Assembly (NCBI RefSeq): GCF_003205835.1
Contig: NZ_CP029773.1
Location: 4,682,501 to 4,746,500 of the forward strand
Reading direction: 5' to 3'
Length of the DNA: 64,000 bases
DNA from: Stenotrophomonas maltophilia
GTDB taxonomy: Bacteria > Pseudomonadota > Gammaproteobacteria > Xanthomonadales > Xanthomonadaceae
The position numbers and the translations under genes were made by a program. Below, piece after piece: positions 1 to 8,692 of the stretch (position 1 is the stretch's first letter; the number at the start of each line of letters is the position of its first letter). Below the pieces are notes generated by a model. That model saw only the letters and a list, made by a program, of their open reading frames with translations, was not told where the DNA came from and did no database searches.

Positions 1-202
1 CGCGCAGCGGCACCGGCAGGTCCTCCAGCGCCGGCAGCGGCGTGCGCACTTCGCCCAGTGCCAGGGTGCGCCCCGGCAGCAGGCTGTCGTTGTCGCTGAG
101 GCCGCCCGGCACATCGGCGAACATGGCCGAGGCCACCGCGGCGCGGCCATCGCCGAGCGCACAGACCACGCCCAGGTCGTTCAGGTAGATCGGTGCACTC
201 AT
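1..202 (-). CDS. Beta-ketoacyl-ACP synthase, N-terminal part (runs off left edge)
   Basis: Only the first ~67 codons are visible; the gene continues past the left edge. The N-terminus reads as the first strand of a thiolase-fold ketosynthase (MSAPIYLNDLGVVCALGDGR...). The ATG at 202 overlaps the stop of the DUF3261 gene as ATGA, so it is the next gene of the pigment operon. In aryl-polyene clusters a ketosynthase at this place extends the polyene together with a chain-length factor, which is present at the other end of this operon. The catalytic Cys-His-His residues lie outside the window, so a catalytic role is inferred from context. Confidence 0.7.
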   Translation of the reverse strand, partial: MSAPIYLNDLGVVCALGDGRAAVASAMFADVPGGLSDNDSLLPGRTLALGEVRTPLPALEDLPVPLR

Positions 203-756
203 CGGTCCGGCCCGGCCATGTCGATCGATTCGATGCGCAGCGCGTAGCCTTCGGCGCGGTTGTCCAACTGCACGCTGCCATCGTCCAGGCGCTGCAGCTG
301 CAGCCACACCGTGCCGTCGCGCGACAGGCTGCGCTGATGGCCGTCATCGCTGACCTGCCAACCTGCCGGCAACGCGGCGGCGATGGCCGCGGTCGGCCAC
401 AGCGCGAACTGCAGGTCATCCAGTACGCGCTCGGCACGCACCTGCGGCGGCAGCCACGGCGCGCGCTGCTGGGTCAGCTGCTGGCCGTCCCACTGCAGGC
501 GCACGCCAGTCTGGCCCATCGCCTGCACCGCCAGCTGCACCTGCTGCGCATCGGCTTCCAGCAGAGCATCCAGGTCGCGCTCATGCGTGCCGAAGCGGAA
601 ATGCAGCTGCTGCTGCAGCGCCAGCGGCGCCGGCAGGCTGGCCGGTGACAGGCGCAGCGGCGGCAGCTCCACCAATGGCTTGGGCATGCGGCCGGCACAG
701 GCGGCCAGCAGCAGGCACAGCAGCAGCGCTGCAGTACGGGCGATCAGGCGCTGCAC
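199..756 (-). CDS. DUF3261 lipoprotein of the aryl-polyene/xanthomonadin cluster
   Basis: A 185-residue protein with a lipoprotein signal: basic start, Leu-rich core, then a lipobox LLLAAC with Cys at about residue 20. The rest is a small beta-rich domain typical of DUF3261 proteins. These occur almost only in aryl-polyene clusters, where they are thought to help the LolA-like carrier and MMPL exporter move the lipid-linked pigment to the outer membrane. It overlaps the upstream halogenase-like gene by 13 nt and the downstream ketosynthase by 4 nt, indicating translational coupling. Biochemical role is unknown. Confidence 0.75.
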   Translation of the reverse strand: MQRLIARTAALLLCLLLAACAGRMPKPLVELPPLRLSPASLPAPLALQQQLHFRFGTHERDLDALLEADAQQVQLAVQAMGQTGVRLQWDGQQLTQQRAPWLPPQVRAERVLDDLQFALWPTAAIAAALPAGWQVSDDGHQRSLSRDGTVWLQLQRLDDGSVQLDNRAEGYALRIESIDMAGPDR

Positions 757-1994
757 AGCTGCTCCAGCACGCGCATGCGGCGGCCGCTTTCGTCGGCCAC
801 GTACGGGTTGTTGGTGTCCCAGGCGTAGCCGGCCAGGATGGAGCTGATCATGTCGCGCACTTCAGGCTGCTGCTGCGGGTGGTAGATGATCTTCTGGAAA
901 CCGCCTTCGTACCAGCTTTCGACGAAGCGGCGGAAGGTCTTCACACCGGCGCGCAGCGGGATCGAGAAGTCGGCTTCCCAGTCGACGGTTTCGCCGGCAT
1001 AGCGGCGCGCCAGGCACTCGCTGGCCAGCTGCGCGGACTTGAAGGCGATGGTGACGCCGGAGGAGAACACCGGGTCGAGGAACTCGCCGGCATTGCCCAG
1101 CAGGGCGTAGCCCGGGCCCCACAGCGAACTGACATTGGCCGAGTAACCGGTGATCCGCCGCACCGGCAGCACCGCCCATTCGGCGTTGGCCAGCAGCCGG
1201 GTCAGGTTGGGGTCCTCGCCGACGATGGCCTGCAGCTTCTGCAGGTCGTCGCCTTCGTAGCGCTCGAAGAACGACGGCTCGGCGACCACGCCCAGCGAGC
1301 AGCAGCCGTTGGAGAACGGGATCGTCCAGTACCAGACGTCGATGTGCTCGGGATGGGTGGTGATCAGGATCTTGTTGCGATCGAAGTCCGCTTCGGCCGG
1401 AATGTTGTCGCGCACGTGGCAGAAGATCGCCCCGCGCACCGGGAAGTTGGACGGCGATTCCAGCTGCAGCAGGCGCGGCAGCAGGCGCGCGAAGCCGGAG
1501 GCGTCGAGGATGAAATCGGCCTCGATGCGGTACTCGCTGCCATCCGGACGACGCACGGTCACCGCCGGCTGCTCGCCCGGCTCGACCGCAAGCACTTCAT
1601 CGCCGAAGCGCAGCGTAGTGCCCATGCGCTCGGCACCGCGCGCCAGCACGTTGTCGAAGTCGGCGCGCTGCACCTGGTAGGTGGTACCCCAACCGGGCGA
1701 GAACTTCTTCCTGAAGTCGAACGCGGTACGCGCCTCGCCATGCACGAAGGCGGCGCCGTTCTTGTGCTGGAACCCGGCCTCGACCACGTCCTGCAGCAGG
1801 CCTGCCGCTTCGATGTACTCCATGCTTTGCGGCAGCAGGCTTTCACCGATCGAGAAGCGCGGGAACTGCTGACGCTCCAGCATCAGCACCTGGCGACCCT
1901 GCTGGCGCAGCATCGCAGCGGCCACCGAGCCGGCCGGGCCCGCACCGATGATCAGGATTTCAGTACGTTCGACAGCATCCACAGCAGTATTCAT
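744..1994 (-). CDS. FAD-dependent halogenase-like oxidoreductase of the pigment cluster
   Basis: A 416-residue flavoprotein. The Rossmann FAD motif GAGPAG is at residues 17-22. Two halogenase signatures are visible: a Lys at residue 78 in QHKNGAAF, where flavin halogenases carry the catalytic lysine, and WYWTIP at 221-226, matching the WxWxIP motif that keeps these enzymes from acting as monooxygenases. Xanthomonadins are brominated aryl polyenes, so aryl-ring halogenation is the likely role. Whether this strain's pigment is actually halogenated cannot be read from DNA. The gene follows the exporter gene with a 53-nt gap and overlaps the DUF3261 gene by 13 nt. A non-halogenating oxidoreductase of the same family remains possible. 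Confidence 0.82.
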   Translation of the reverse strand: MNTAVDAVERTEILIIGAGPAGSVAAAMLRQQGRQVLMLERQQFPRFSIGESLLPQSMEYIEAAGLLQDVVEAGFQHKNGAAFVHGEARTAFDFRKKFSPGWGTTYQVQRADFDNVLARGAERMGTTLRFGDEVLAVEPGEQPAVTVRRPDGSEYRIEADFILDASGFARLLPRLLQLESPSNFPVRGAIFCHVRDNIPAEADFDRNKILITTHPEHIDVWYWTIPFSNGCCSLGVVAEPSFFERYEGDDLQKLQAIVGEDPNLTRLLANAEWAVLPVRRITGYSANVSSLWGPGYALLGNAGEFLDPVFSSGVTIAFKSAQLASECLARRYAGETVDWEADFSIPLRAGVKTFRRFVESWYEGGFQKIIYHPQQQPEVRDMISSILAGYAWDTNNPYVADESGRRMRVLEQLCSA

Positions 1995-2047
1995 CGGTGC
2001 GTCCTTGTTGCTCGATCAAGTGGAAAGAAGGAAGTCGGGAAACAGGC

Positions 2048-4423
2048 TCAGGCCGACGGCAGGTCGTGCGGCGGCGGCCTGAACAGCGGCGAGATCAGCC
2101 AGACCAGGCCGATGCCGAACAGCAGGGTCAGGCCGAACGCGCGCAGCGCCGGGGTCTGCGACAGGCCCAGCAGGCCGAACGACAACCAGGTGCTGGCCGC
2201 GCCCACGCACACCGCCAGCCAGGCGCTGGCATCGCCACGGTGCTCGATCAGGAAGATGCCGTAGTCGATGCCCATGCCCAGCAGCAGCATCAGTGCCAGT
2301 ACGTTGAACAGCTGCAGCGGCTGGCCGAACAGGCCCAGCAGGCCCAGGGTCAGCGCACCGGCAATCAGGGTCGGCGCAAACACGCGCCAGGCCTGGCGGC
2401 GGTAGCGCAGCCACAGCGCGCCGAACACCAGCACGATGCCGACCAGCAGCAGCCCGCCCATCAGCTTGCGGTAGTGGCCCAGCAGCATGGAGAAGTCGGC
2501 GGTGCGATCCACCCAGCGCACGCCCGGCAGGCCTTCGGCCGCGCCCTGCAGGGTGGCCAGCGCATCGGCGCGCGACAGGTCATCGACCATCACCACGCTG
2601 ATCATCTGCCCACCGACCTCACCCACCCACAGATGACGGAACGGCTGCGACGCCGGCGAGGCCAGGAACGCCTCTGCGGTCAGCGCCTTCGCGGCGAAGT
2701 CCGGGCGCGGCAGCGGTTCGCCGACCGCCTCGGACACCGCATCCAGCACGCCCGGTTCCACCTTCGCGGTCAGCGCGGCATCGGCCTGCTGGCGTGCCGG
2801 CGACGGCAGCCAGTCGCTGATCGCGCGGTAGCCACCAATGCGCTTGTCGTTGGCCAGCACATGCAGGCGTTCGGTCAGCGCTTCTTCGCGCTGCAGCAGC
2901 TGCGCGGCGTCCGCACCCTGCACCAGGTAGAACTGCGCCGGGCTGGGCATGCCCAGCAGCTGGCTCAGGCGGATCTGCTGCGCCATCAGCGCCGGCGGCG
3001 ACGACTGCAGGCTGCGCAGGTCGTCGTTGCTGTGCAGGCGGGCGATGCCGATGGCAGACAGCGCCAGCGTGATCACCACGAACACCGTCACCGGGCGACG
3101 GCCATGCAACCGCGGGAAGCGCTCCAGCGTGTTGCCCAGCCACTGCGAAAAACGGGTCTGGCGGATCTCACCGCCATCCAGCCACGGAAACCAGAAGATC
3201 ACCGTAAGGAAGGCGGCAGCCAGACCCACCACCGAGAACAGCGCCATCTGGCGCAGGCCCGGGAACGGGGCCAGGCCCAATGCCAGGTAGGCCAGCGCGC
3301 TGGTCAGCAGCGCCAGCCAGAGGCCCGGCAGCAGGTGCCGCAGCAGCTTCCAGCGACGATCGGCCGGCTCGGCCTGGCGCGAAGCGAACCAGTGGATGCC
3401 GTAATCCTCGGCCACGCCCACCAGCGACGCACCGAACACCAGGGTGAGCACGTGCACCTTGCCGAACACCAGTACGGTCACCGCCAGCGCCACGCCACAG
3501 CCGATCAGCAACGACGCGGCAACCAGCAGGATCGGCCGCAGCGAACGGAACGCCAGCCACACCAGCAGCAGCACCGCGGCCAACGAGCCCCAACCGATCG
3601 TGTTGATCTCCTGGTTGGCCTGCACCGCGGCCGCTTCGGCATGCAGCGGCACGCCGGCATGCAGGATCTCCAGATCCGGAGCGGCCGCTTTTGCTGCCTG
3701 CCCGGCACGTTCCAGCAGGCCGTCAAGATGGCGTTCGCCGTCGAGCTGGAACGCCGAACCCGGCGTGTCGAACTGCAGCGCGGCCCAATGCCTGTCCTCG
3801 GCTTCGAGCAGGCCGTCATCACCCAGCCGCAGTCCCGAACCCTGCGCCTGCTGCTGCCACCACTGCGGCCACAGCGACAACGGGTCCTGCCGCCAGTCGG
3901 TCAGGCGCGGCGCGCCCATCGGGCCGTACAGCGCGGCCAACGCCTGTTCGGCCAACGCGCCCGGCTCGCTGCCCTGCAGCTGCTCGCGCTGGGCCGGGGT
4001 CAGCAGGCGGTCACGGTACGGCGCGTAGAACGCGCGCGCCTCATCGAACCAGCCTTCGATCGAGCCGCTGGGCACCAGCAAGGCGTGATCGGCGTCCTTG
4101 GCCATGGCCGCGGCAAAAGCCGCCTGCGCACGCTTGGCGGCAGCGCCGTCCTTGCTGCCCAGCAGCACCACCACCTGCCGCGAACTGCCATCGGCGATGC
4201 GCCGGGTGACATCGCTCAACAGGCGGTCGTGTGCATCCTGCGGCAGCAGGGCGAGGATGTCGGTGTCGATCCGCGATTGCTGGCTCCACAGGCGCCACTG
4301 CTGCGCGCCCATCACCAGCAGCACCAGCAGCCAGGCAATGCCCAGCCAGTGCCACCAGCGCCGCAACCGCTCCGGTGCGTTCGATGCGGCACCCTCACTC
4401 AAAGCGGCGCGCCTCGTCGGCAT
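2048..4423 (-). CDS. MMPL/RND-family exporter of the aryl-polyene cluster
   Basis: A 791-residue membrane protein with the duplicated RND-like layout: an N-terminal anchor (WWHWLGIAWLLVLLVMG), a large periplasmic loop, a bundle of helices around residues 275-400, a second anchor and loop, and a second helix bundle near the C-terminus. MMPL proteins in aryl-polyene loci are thought to extract the lipid-linked pigment from the inner membrane. The LolA-like and DUF3261 lipoprotein genes beside it fit a lipid-transfer route to the outer membrane. The start overlaps the LolA-like gene by 29 nt. Substrate is inferred from context. Confidence 0.85.
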   Translation of the reverse strand: MPTRRAALSEGAASNAPERLRRWWHWLGIAWLLVLLVMGAQQWRLWSQQSRIDTDILALLPQDAHDRLLSDVTRRIADGSSRQVVVLLGSKDGAAAKRAQAAFAAAMAKDADHALLVPSGSIEGWFDEARAFYAPYRDRLLTPAQREQLQGSEPGALAEQALAALYGPMGAPRLTDWRQDPLSLWPQWWQQQAQGSGLRLGDDGLLEAEDRHWAALQFDTPGSAFQLDGERHLDGLLERAGQAAKAAAPDLEILHAGVPLHAEAAAVQANQEINTIGWGSLAAVLLLVWLAFRSLRPILLVAASLLIGCGVALAVTVLVFGKVHVLTLVFGASLVGVAEDYGIHWFASRQAEPADRRWKLLRHLLPGLWLALLTSALAYLALGLAPFPGLRQMALFSVVGLAAAFLTVIFWFPWLDGGEIRQTRFSQWLGNTLERFPRLHGRRPVTVFVVITLALSAIGIARLHSNDDLRSLQSSPPALMAQQIRLSQLLGMPSPAQFYLVQGADAAQLLQREEALTERLHVLANDKRIGGYRAISDWLPSPARQQADAALTAKVEPGVLDAVSEAVGEPLPRPDFAAKALTAEAFLASPASQPFRHLWVGEVGGQMISVVMVDDLSRADALATLQGAAEGLPGVRWVDRTADFSMLLGHYRKLMGGLLLVGIVLVFGALWLRYRRQAWRVFAPTLIAGALTLGLLGLFGQPLQLFNVLALMLLLGMGIDYGIFLIEHRGDASAWLAVCVGAASTWLSFGLLGLSQTPALRAFGLTLLFGIGLVWLISPLFRPPPHDLPSA

Positions 4424-5024
4424 TGAGCGTGGCCGGCGTCTCGCTCAATGCGCTGAACTGGATCTGCGTGCGGTCCTTGTTGGCCTCCACGATCTCGACC
4501 TGGCGCACGTAGCGGTCACCCTGCAGGGTCAGCGATTCGAAAGCCTTGGCCAGCATCGCCGACTTCGGCGTCAGGCGCAGCCGCCAGCCCTGTCCTTCAC
4601 GGCTGGCCGCCACGTTGAACTGGCTGGACAGCGCCTGCACGTCGCCACTCATCAGCGCGAACATGATCGCGTTCACCGAACGCATCGCCGGCTGCTGCCG
4701 TGCATCGAGCTCGACACGGGTGCTGCCATCGCGCTGGCGGGTGAGGATGCGGTCGGCGGTGACCACTACTTCGGAAGGGAACGGCTTGAGCGTGGTCCAG
4801 ATCACGCCGTGCTGGCGCGCGACCACGAACTGGCCCTGCGAGCGCAGCGGGTTCTTGAAGCCGCTGACCTGCTTTTCCTGGCTGAACTGGCCGCGCAGCA
4901 CGTCCGGCCGCGCCACCGCCTGGGTAATCGCATCGATGGCGGGGTCGGCGGCCTGCACCAGCGGTGCGGCCAGCAGCAGCAACGCGCACAGCAGTGCGCG
5001 CGCAAAACGGTTGGCTCGGTTCAT
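4395..5024 (-). CDS. LolA-like outer-membrane lipid/lipoprotein carrier
   Basis: A 209-residue periplasmic protein. It has a clear Sec signal peptide ending VQA-ADPA around residue 25, then a LolA-type sequence (VLRGQFSQEKQVSGF, followed by an incomplete beta-barrel pattern). The ATG at 5024 was chosen because it overlaps the thioesterase stop as ATGA and starts right at the signal peptide. A longer in-frame reading exists upstream but covers the thioesterase gene. In this operon it probably shuttles the aryl-polyene lipid across the periplasm rather than lipoproteins in general. Confidence 0.82.
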   Translation of the reverse strand: MNRANRFARALLCALLLLAAPLVQAADPAIDAITQAVARPDVLRGQFSQEKQVSGFKNPLRSQGQFVVARQHGVIWTTLKPFPSEVVVTADRILTRQRDGSTRVELDARQQPAMRSVNAIMFALMSGDVQALSSQFNVAASREGQGWRLRLTPKSAMLAKAFESLTLQGDRYVRQVEIVEANKDRTQIQFSALSETPATLNADEARRFE

Positions 5025-5452
5025 GGCGCAGGCACTCCCAGGCGTTCCCACAGTACCGGCGGGCACTGGTACAGCATTTCCTTGCTGGTCGCGTCCACCG
5101 CAACCTGGATGGTCATCGCACGGGTCAGCACCTGGCCGCTCTGCGCATCGAGAATTTCGTACTCGATCTTCAGCCGGTTCTCCCATTCCACGATGCGCGC
5201 GATCACGCGCAGGGCCTGGTTGAACAGCAACGGACGCACGTACTTCACCCGCGCATCGACCACCGGCCACAGGTAGCCCGATTCAAGCATCTGCGGGTAG
5301 TCGTAGTCGTAGCGGCCGAGCAGCGCGCAGCGCGCGATCTCGAAGTACTTGAAGTAGTTGCCATGCCAGACCACGTTCATCGGATCGCAGTCATGGAAGG
5401 CGGGGGTCAACGCAATCTCGCCAACCCGTTCAATGGCCTCATTCACCGGCAT
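5021..5452 (-). CDS. Acyl-CoA/ACP thioesterase, 4-hydroxybenzoyl-CoA thioesterase-like hotdog fold
   Basis: A 143-residue single hotdog domain. The motif HDCDPMNVVWHGNYFKYFE resembles the YbgC/4HBT active site (D..G.vhf..Y..yfE), with an Asp and a following His in the expected places. It probably releases or edits acyl chains from carrier proteins or CoA in the pigment pathway. The start (MPVNEAIERVGE) overlaps the 3' end of the ammonia-lyase gene by 14 nt, consistent with the operon's habit of short overlaps. Longer in-frame readings reach into the lyase and were not used. Confidence 0.82.
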   Translation of the reverse strand: MPVNEAIERVGEIALTPAFHDCDPMNVVWHGNYFKYFEIARCALLGRYDYDYPQMLESGYLWPVVDARVKYVRPLLFNQALRVIARIVEWENRLKIEYEILDAQSGQVLTRAMTIQVAVDATSKEMLYQCPPVLWERLGVPAP

Positions 5453-6989
5453 ACAGCTCCCAACGTTGCGCGCGGATCTCCACCAGCAGTTCCCGCAGTT
5501 CGCGATCCAGCGCGCGGTCTTCTTCAACCAGGGCAATGCGCTGCCCCAGGTCGGCGTACATGTCGGCCAGACTGCCATGCAGCTGCGCGTTCAGGCCAAC
5601 CCGTTCGCGCAGCGCCAGGCCCTGGCGGGCAGCGATCAGCATCGCGGCCACCACCTGTTCAGTCAGCTCGATCACCCGCAGGCAATCGCGCGCAGCAATG
5701 GTGCCCATGCTGACCTTGTCCTGGTTGTGGCACTCGGTGGAACGCGAGAACACGCTGGCCGGCATGGTCTGCTTCAGCGCTTCGGCAGTCCAGGCCGACA
5801 CGCTGATCTGCAGCGCCTTCAGGCCATGGTTGATGGCCGCGCGCGGGCCAGTGGCCGCCGACAGGTTGGCCGGCAGGCCATGGTTGTAACGGGCATCGAC
5901 CACCAGCGCCAGCTGCCGGTCGAGCAGATCGGCAACGTTGGCCACGGTGTTCTTCAGGGTGTCCATCGCCAGCGCGATGTGGCCGCCGTAGAAATGGCCG
6001 CCGTGCAGGATGCGCTCGCCGTCGGCATCGATCAGCGGGTTGTCGTTGGCGCTGTTCAGTTCGGTTTCGATCAGCTGGCGCAGGAACGGCAGGCTGTCCT
6101 CCAGCACGCCGATCACATGCGGCGCGCAGCGCAGCGAGTAGCGGTCCTGCAGGCGCTGTTCATTGCGCGGCGGACGCTCACTGTGCAGGTCGCTGCGCAG
6201 GCGCGCGGCGATGCGGCCCTGGCCAGGATGCGGCTTGGCTGCGAACAGGGTTTCGTCGAAGTGGTGCGCATTGCCGTCGCTGGACAGCACGTTGAACGCG
6301 GTCAGGCGCGTGGCCATGCGCGCCAGGTAGTCGGCGCGCTGCCAGGCCAGGCAGGCCAGGCCGGTCATCACCGCGGTACCGTTCATGATCGCCAGGCCTT
6401 CCTTCGGCCGCAGCTTCAGCGGGGTCATGCCGATCTTCGCCAGCACCTCGGCCGCCGGCTGCACGCGACCGTCGTGCAGCACCTCGCGCTCGCCGCACAG
6501 CACCGCCGCCACGTACGACAGCGGCGTCAGGTCACCGCTGGCACCCACCGAGCCTTCGGCCGGAATCAGCGGCAGTACATCGTGCTGCAGCAGCGTGGCC
6601 AGGCCTTCCAGCAGCGGCACGCTGACACCGGACATGCCGCGCACCAGCGAGGCCAGGCGCGCGGCCAGCACCGCGCGGATCTCGACCGGGTCCAGGTAAC
6701 GGCCCAGGCCGCAGCCGTGGTAGGTGTACAGGTGGTGCGGCAGTTCCGCCACCAGCGCCGGCGGGATGTTCACCGTGCACGAGTCGCCGTAGCCGGTGGT
6801 CACACCGTAGATCACGCCGTCCTCGCGCAGCAGGCGGTCGAGGAAGTCGGCACCGCGCTGGATGTGCGCACGGAACGCCGGCGCGTCACTCAGTGCGGCC
6901 TCGCACTGGCGCTGGGCCAGGGCAACCACATCTTCGATGGTCAACGGTGCATCGCCAAAGCGGCACACGGGTACGGCGTCAGTCGTCAT
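5439..6989 (-). CDS. Aromatic amino acid ammonia-lyase (HAL/TAL/PAL family)
   Basis: A 516-residue MIO-dependent lyase. The ASG triplet that cyclises into the MIO cofactor is at residues 150-152 inside GSVGASGDLTPLSYV, and the catalytic tyrosine loop YGVTTGYG begins at residue 61. The selectivity site reads TYHGCG with His at 91. A His here is a mark of tyrosine-using members, so formation of 4-coumarate as the aryl starter unit is plausible, though automatic naming would say histidine ammonia-lyase. The ATG at 6989 overlaps the preceding acyltransferase gene by 11 nt. Substrate is inference; the family is certain. Confidence 0.85.
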   Translation of the reverse strand: MTTDAVPVCRFGDAPLTIEDVVALAQRQCEAALSDAPAFRAHIQRGADFLDRLLREDGVIYGVTTGYGDSCTVNIPPALVAELPHHLYTYHGCGLGRYLDPVEIRAVLAARLASLVRGMSGVSVPLLEGLATLLQHDVLPLIPAEGSVGASGDLTPLSYVAAVLCGEREVLHDGRVQPAAEVLAKIGMTPLKLRPKEGLAIMNGTAVMTGLACLAWQRADYLARMATRLTAFNVLSSDGNAHHFDETLFAAKPHPGQGRIAARLRSDLHSERPPRNEQRLQDRYSLRCAPHVIGVLEDSLPFLRQLIETELNSANDNPLIDADGERILHGGHFYGGHIALAMDTLKNTVANVADLLDRQLALVVDARYNHGLPANLSAATGPRAAINHGLKALQISVSAWTAEALKQTMPASVFSRSTECHNQDKVSMGTIAARDCLRVIELTEQVVAAMLIAARQGLALRERVGLNAQLHGSLADMYADLGQRIALVEEDRALDRELRELLVEIRAQRWELYAGE

Positions 6990-7920
6990 GCGGAGCCTGA
7001 TCCCAGAAGGGGAAGAAATTGAACCAGTCCAACGGGGACTGGATGACCTGGAGTTCCAGCCAGCGCGCGAAGCGCTGCGCCTGTTCGGCCAGTGCGGCGT
7101 CGCGCGAGCCACGCGGCAGCACGATGCGTTCGGCGAACTGTTCGAATGCCACGCGATAGCCCTCGCCCTGGTGCAGACAGGCCATGGTGTAGACCGGGCA
7201 ACCCAGCGCGGCGGCGAGCACATAGGCGCCGATCGGGAACGGCGCGCGGTGGCCAAGGAAATCGGCGGTGACGCTGCGGCCGCCCTGCACCGGCGTGCGG
7301 TCGCCGACGATGGCGACGAAGCCACCCGCCGCCACGCGCTCGGCCAGCATCACCGCCGTGGCCGGGCCCATTTCGGTTACCTGCACCAGCTCCACCGCCG
7401 CCAGCGGGTCCAACCGCTGCAGCAGGCGGTTGAAGCGCTGCGCATGCGCGGTGTGCACCAGCACAGTGATGCGGAACCCAGGCACCTGTTCGGCCAGCAC
7501 CTGGCACAGTTCCAGGCAGCCGATGTGCGCGGTCAGGATCAGCCCGCCTTCGCGGCGCGCGATCTTTTCCAGCACCAGGTCGCGATGCAGGTGGATGCGT
7601 TCGGCCGGATAGCGTCCGCCCAGGCCGAGGATCTTGTCCAGCATCGTGTCGGCAAACGCGAAGAAGTGGCGCAGGCTGTCACCCCGGGTCGGCGCGCGAC
7701 CCAGCGCACCGCTGTGCGCCTGCAGGCGCTGCAGGTACTGCATCGAGGCCTGGCGGCCAACGCGGTTGCCCAGCCAGTGGCAGGCCACCACCGGCCACAC
7801 GCACAGGCGGAACGGCCAGCGCCCGAACCAGCGGTGCACCCAGCACAGGAACAGCACGCCGGCCACCGAGGTGGATTCGCCGATGTCGGCCCAGTGCGGG
7901 GCCCCCTGCGCGGCCGCCAT
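6979..7920 (-). CDS. LpxL-type lysophospholipid acyltransferase
   Basis: A 313-residue inner-membrane acyltransferase of the lauroyl/myristoyl transferase type. After an N-terminal hydrophobic anchor (about residues 20-45) comes AHIGCLELC, which supplies the HX4E catalytic motif. In aryl-polyene loci such enzymes are proposed to attach the polyene acyl chain to a glycolipid anchor. The ATG at 7920 lies one base after the glycosyltransferase stop. A longer in-frame reading upstream lies inside the glycosyltransferase and was rejected. Confidence 0.82.
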   Translation of the reverse strand: MAAAQGAPHWADIGESTSVAGVLFLCWVHRWFGRWPFRLCVWPVVACHWLGNRVGRQASMQYLQRLQAHSGALGRAPTRGDSLRHFFAFADTMLDKILGLGGRYPAERIHLHRDLVLEKIARREGGLILTAHIGCLELCQVLAEQVPGFRITVLVHTAHAQRFNRLLQRLDPLAAVELVQVTEMGPATAVMLAERVAAGGFVAIVGDRTPVQGGRSVTADFLGHRAPFPIGAYVLAAALGCPVYTMACLHQGEGYRVAFEQFAERIVLPRGSRDAALAEQAQRFARWLELQVIQSPLDWFNFFPFWDQAPHDD

Positions 7921-7921
7921 C

Positions 7922-8692
7922 TCAGCGCTGCCCCCGCAGGCGGCGCCACAGCAGGCGCGGTGCGCGCCAGAGCATGCCGAAGAACAAGCGGGTGTGCATG
8001 CGGCTGATGCGCACGTTGTCGCGCCACACATCGAAGTGCGAGACGCCATCGGATGGATAGGTCACGCGCGTGGCCAGGTGCTCGACCGGCAGGTGCCGCC
8101 AGTACAGGCGCACCATCACTTCGGTATCGAAATCCATGCGCCGGCCGATGGTCTCTTCGCCGACCAGGCGCAGCACTGCCGGCAGTGGATACACGCGGAA
8201 GCCGCACATGGTGTCGCGCAGATGGAGCGACAGCGTGTTGATCCAGACCCAGATGTGGGTCGCGTAGCGGCCATACAGGCGCGCCTTGGGAACGCTGGCG
8301 TCGTAGGCCGGAATGCCACAGATCACCGCCTCGGGATGCGAGCGCGCCGCTTCGATGAAGCGTGGCAGATCGCGGGTATCGTGCTGGCCGTCGGCATCGA
8401 TCTGCAGCACGTGGCTGTAGCCTCGCGCGCCGGCTTCGGCGAAACCGGCCAGCATCGCCCCGCCCTTGCCCTGGTTGACGTCCAGGCGCAGCAGGTCGAC
8501 GCCCTGGCGCTGTGCCAGCGAACGCAATGCTGCCGCGCACGCCTCATGCGAGCCATCGTCGATCAGCAGGCATGGCAGGCCGGCGGCCTGCACGCCGTCG
8601 ACCACCGCCGCGATGGCGTGCTCGTGGTCGTAGACGGGAATCACCACCAGTGGCGCGAACGCGGCACCGGCACCGGCCGGGTCAGTCCGCAT
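7922..8692 (-). CDS. GT2-family glycosyltransferase
   Basis: A 256-residue GT-A fold glycosyltransferase. The start of the fold reads PLVVIPVYDHEHAI, followed by LLIDDGS and the metal-binding DXD in IDADGQHD. It resembles dolichol-phosphate-mannose-synthase-like GT2 enzymes and has no evident membrane segment. Its place between an AMP-ligase and a lipid acyltransferase suggests it builds the sugar part of the pigment's lipid anchor. The ATG at 8692 gives an 11-nt overlap with the upstream gene. Confidence 0.82.
   Translation of the reverse strand: MRTDPAGAGAAFAPLVVIPVYDHEHAIAAVVDGVQAAGLPCLLIDDGSHEACAAALRSLAQRQGVDLLRLDVNQGKGGAMLAGFAEAGARGYSHVLQIDADGQHDTRDLPRFIEAARSHPEAVICGIPAYDASVPKARLYGRYATHIWVWINTLSLHLRDTMCGFRVYPLPAVLRLVGEETIGRRMDFDTEVMVRLYWRHLPVEHLATRVTYPSDGVSHFDVWRDNVRISRMHTRLFFGMLWRAPRLLWRRLRGQR

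Noticed and set aside
1997..4426. An 809-codon plus-strand frame opposite the MMPL exporter
   Set aside because: Antisense shadow; Gln/Arg/His-rich and without family features, while the minus-strand frame has clear membrane topology.
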